The notes beneath the pieces are model-generated. The model ran no database searches. It saw only the letters and a program-made list of their open reading frames with translations, and was not told the origin of the DNA. Shown piece by piece: positions 7,099 to 8,300 of a stretch of DNA of 8,300 bases (positions within the stretch are counted from its first letter, which is position 1; each line of letters starts with the position of its first letter). Made by a program: the position numbers and the translations under genes. The DNA comes from Erythrobacter sp. (GTDB taxonomy: Bacteria > Pseudomonadota > Alphaproteobacteria > Sphingomonadales > Sphingomonadaceae): positions 1 to 8,300 of the forward strand of contig JANQTR010000005.1 in NCBI GenBank assembly GCA_030731635.1, in the 5' to 3' direction.

Positions 7099-7740
7099 GC
7101 CCCCACTCCGTCCAGCGCCGCGGCGAGCGCGGCCACGCTGTCCGCGACAGTAACCGCGCCGCTTGTCAGCAATTCGTGCGGGGCGTGGTAGCCCCAGCTG
7201 ACCCCAACCCCGCGCACCCCGGCGCTGCGGGCCATCAGCATATCGAAACTGGTATCGCCGATCATCACCGCCTGCGCTGGCAAAGCGCCCGCTTCGAACA
7301 GCGCAGCTTCCAGCATGGCGGGATGCGGTTTGGAGGGGTGCCGGTCAGCGGTCTGGAGCAAGGCAGGCGGCCAGCCCGCGATCGGATTTGCCGGTGGCCA
7401 CCGCAAGGCTCCAGCCATCGGCGTGCAAGCTGGCGAGCAATTCGGCGATGCCATCATACAGCGGTTCGTCCAGCAACCCTTCCTCGCGCCGCGCGCGGTA
7501 GCTTGACCGGTAGAATTCGGTCACCGCCGCCACCTGATCCTCTGCCAGCGCCGGGGCGAGGGCGCGCACCGCTGCGGGCAGGCTGAGACCGACGATCCGC
7601 CGCACCGCCGCGACATCGGGCGCGGGCAAGCTGGCGCGGGCAATGGCGCGGTCCATAGCCCAGCACACATCCGCCTGCCCATCGACCAGCGTGCCATCGC
7701 AATCGAATACTGCGAGACGGGTAGGGCGAGCGGCGCTCAC
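7095..7740 (-). pseudogene. HAD-IA family phosphatase (phosphoglycolate phosphatase-like), frame broken by an internal deletion
   Basis: A HAD hydrolase whose two halves lie in different frames. The first half runs from GTG 7740 (GTGA overlap with the upstream stop; AAAAGG about nine bases before it) and has motif I FDCDGTLVD with D13 and D15, a helical cap, and motif II VATGKSD with T116. It stops at TGA 7345-7347. The second half, in frame from about 7358 to the stop at 7095, has motif III Lys in LQTADRHPSKPHP and motif IV MIGDTSFDM, then GVSWGYH. At about 7359 GLAACL runs almost directly into LQTADRH, with one base between them. Relatives as I recall them have about 11 residues there, so roughly 32 nt appear lost; 32 is 2 mod 3 and explains the frame change. 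Reading as coded gives a 131-residue protein without motifs III and IV, hence probably inactive. The alternative is an assembly error. Confidence 0.82.
7106..7109 (-). promoter_or_regulatory. ribosome binding site of the small membrane protein gene
   Basis: GGAG on the minus strand, seven bases before ATG 7098, inside the end of the HAD gene. It matters because the HAD frame ends early at 7345: this site could let the membrane protein and ATP12 still be translated independently of ribosomes arriving from upstream. Confidence 0.5.
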
Positions 7741-8300
7741 TTGCGCGGGCCTTTTGCGGCGGGCCTCGCACGGTTGGCGGGCGGTTTGGCCGAAGCATTC
7801 CTGGGCGCACTCTTGAGCTTGGGCTTGGGTGCGCCCTTGGCCACAGGCTTGGCAGGCTTACCCGCCGGTTTGCCCGCTGGCTTTTTGCCCTTCGGCTCAA
7901 CATCGCCGCGTGCGCGGCGCGGGCTGCGGGATTCCTTGCGCGCCTGTTTGAAATGGCGGCGGGCGGCCTGCTTCTTTTCCTCGCCCGAACGTTCCGGTGC
8001 TTCTTCGCGCAAGGGGGAGGCATCGGACAGGCCCTGGTCGAAGCCCAGCACGTCCATGCTTGCGGCAAAATGCTGCGGCAGGTCGGCGGTCACATCCAAT
8101 TTGCCGCCACTCCCGTCCTTGGTGCTCGGTTCCGAGATAATCAGACGGCGCGCGTGCAGGTGCATCTTGCGGCTGACCGCGCCGGTCAGGAATGAATCCG
8201 GCCCGCCATATTTGCCATCGCCCACAATCGGGTGCCCAATTGCGGCCATGTGCACGCGCAATTGGTGGGTGCGTCCGGTGAGCGGTTCCAGTTCCACCCA
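7737..8300 (-). CDS. RluA-family (RluC/RluD-like) 23S rRNA pseudouridine synthase, C-terminal part, 5' end beyond the right edge
   Basis: C-terminal 187 residues of a pseudouridine synthase, which isomerises uridines in 23S rRNA (or tRNA). The segment ELEPLTGRTHQLRVHMAAIG followed by HPIVGDGKYGG is the conserved C-terminal motif of the RluA family. MHLHARRLII and a short beta-strand segment ending near DLPQHFAASMDVLGF finish the catalytic fold. The catalytic Asp motif (HRLDxxTSG) would lie off the window, so the subfamily cannot be fixed. After this come about 90 extra residues rich in Lys, Arg, Pro and Ala, with a KPAGKPAGKPAKP repeat, that are not part of the usual fold. The TGA overlaps the HAD GTG start by four bases. 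The in-window GTG near the right edge is not the start: the reading frame continues past it. Confidence 0.92.
   Translation of the reverse strand, partial: WVELEPLTGRTHQLRVHMAAIGHPIVGDGKYGGPDSFLTGAVSRKMHLHARRLIISEPSTKDGSGGKLDVTADLPQHFAASMDVLGFDQGLSDASPLREEAPERSGEEKKQAARRHFKQARKESRSPRRARGDVEPKGKKPAGKPAGKPAKPVAKGAPKPKLKSAPRNASAKPPANRARPAAKGPRK

Noticed and set aside
6122..7153. 343-codon open frame on the plus strand
   Set aside because: It is antisense to ATP12 and the small membrane protein; Arg/Pro/His-rich with no family likeness.
7340..7365. Programmed frameshift in the HAD gene
   Set aside because: There is no slippery heptamer or following structure, and a shift alone would still leave about 11 family residues missing, so a deletion explains it better.
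1..8300. Mobile element, defence system or CRISPR
   Set aside because: No transposase, integrase, long terminal inverted repeats or regularly spaced repeats were seen; all genes look like core chromosomal genes.

Overview
This 8.3 kb window is an ordinary, gene-dense chromosomal segment of a high-GC alphaproteobacterium, most likely order Sphingomonadales (Sphingomonas, Novosphingobium or Erythrobacter-like). The placement is inferred from protein character and gene order: a STAS-MlaE/MlaF/MlaD/lipoprotein cluster of the sphingomonad LinKLMN type, and a tight RluA-family / HAD phosphatase / small membrane protein / ATP12 run. There is no rRNA, tRNA, CRISPR array, insertion sequence or phage gene.

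Layout. (1) Positions 1-2446, minus strand: valS, valyl-tRNA synthetase, with the last part of the protein beyond the left edge. (2) Positions 2447-2554: a 108-bp divergent gap that must hold the 5' signals of both flanking units. (3) Positions 2555-6140, plus strand: a four-gene MCE-type lipid ABC importer: permease with a fused STAS domain, ATPase, MCE substrate-binding protein and outer-membrane lipoprotein. (4) Positions 6137-8300, minus strand: a second operon read right to left, consisting of an RluA-family pseudouridine synthase (5' end off the window), a HAD phosphatase that is broken here, an 81-residue membrane protein and an ATP12-family F1-ATPase assembly chaperone. Successive genes in this operon overlap by exactly 4 nt. 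The two operons converge and their stop codons share TTAA inside a 12-bp perfect palindrome.

How the genes work together. The MCE cluster should form one envelope-spanning machine: ATPase and permease in the inner membrane, the MCE protein anchored in the inner membrane and reaching into the periplasm, and the lipoprotein at the outer membrane. It lacks a separate MlaB (fused to MlaE), MlaC and MlaA. The same architecture is known in Sphingobium as LinKLMN, needed for gamma-HCH use and linked to membrane integrity. The minus-strand operon combines housekeeping functions (RNA modification, phosphatase, F1-ATPase assembly) without an obvious shared pathway.

Main points for a second look: the HAD phosphatase reading frame is broken, apparently by a deletion of about 32 nt; ValS carries about 50 extra residues between RIPAWY and DTWFSS; the pseudouridine synthase has a roughly 90-residue Lys/Arg/Pro/Ala tail. 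I did not find a wholly undescribed system.
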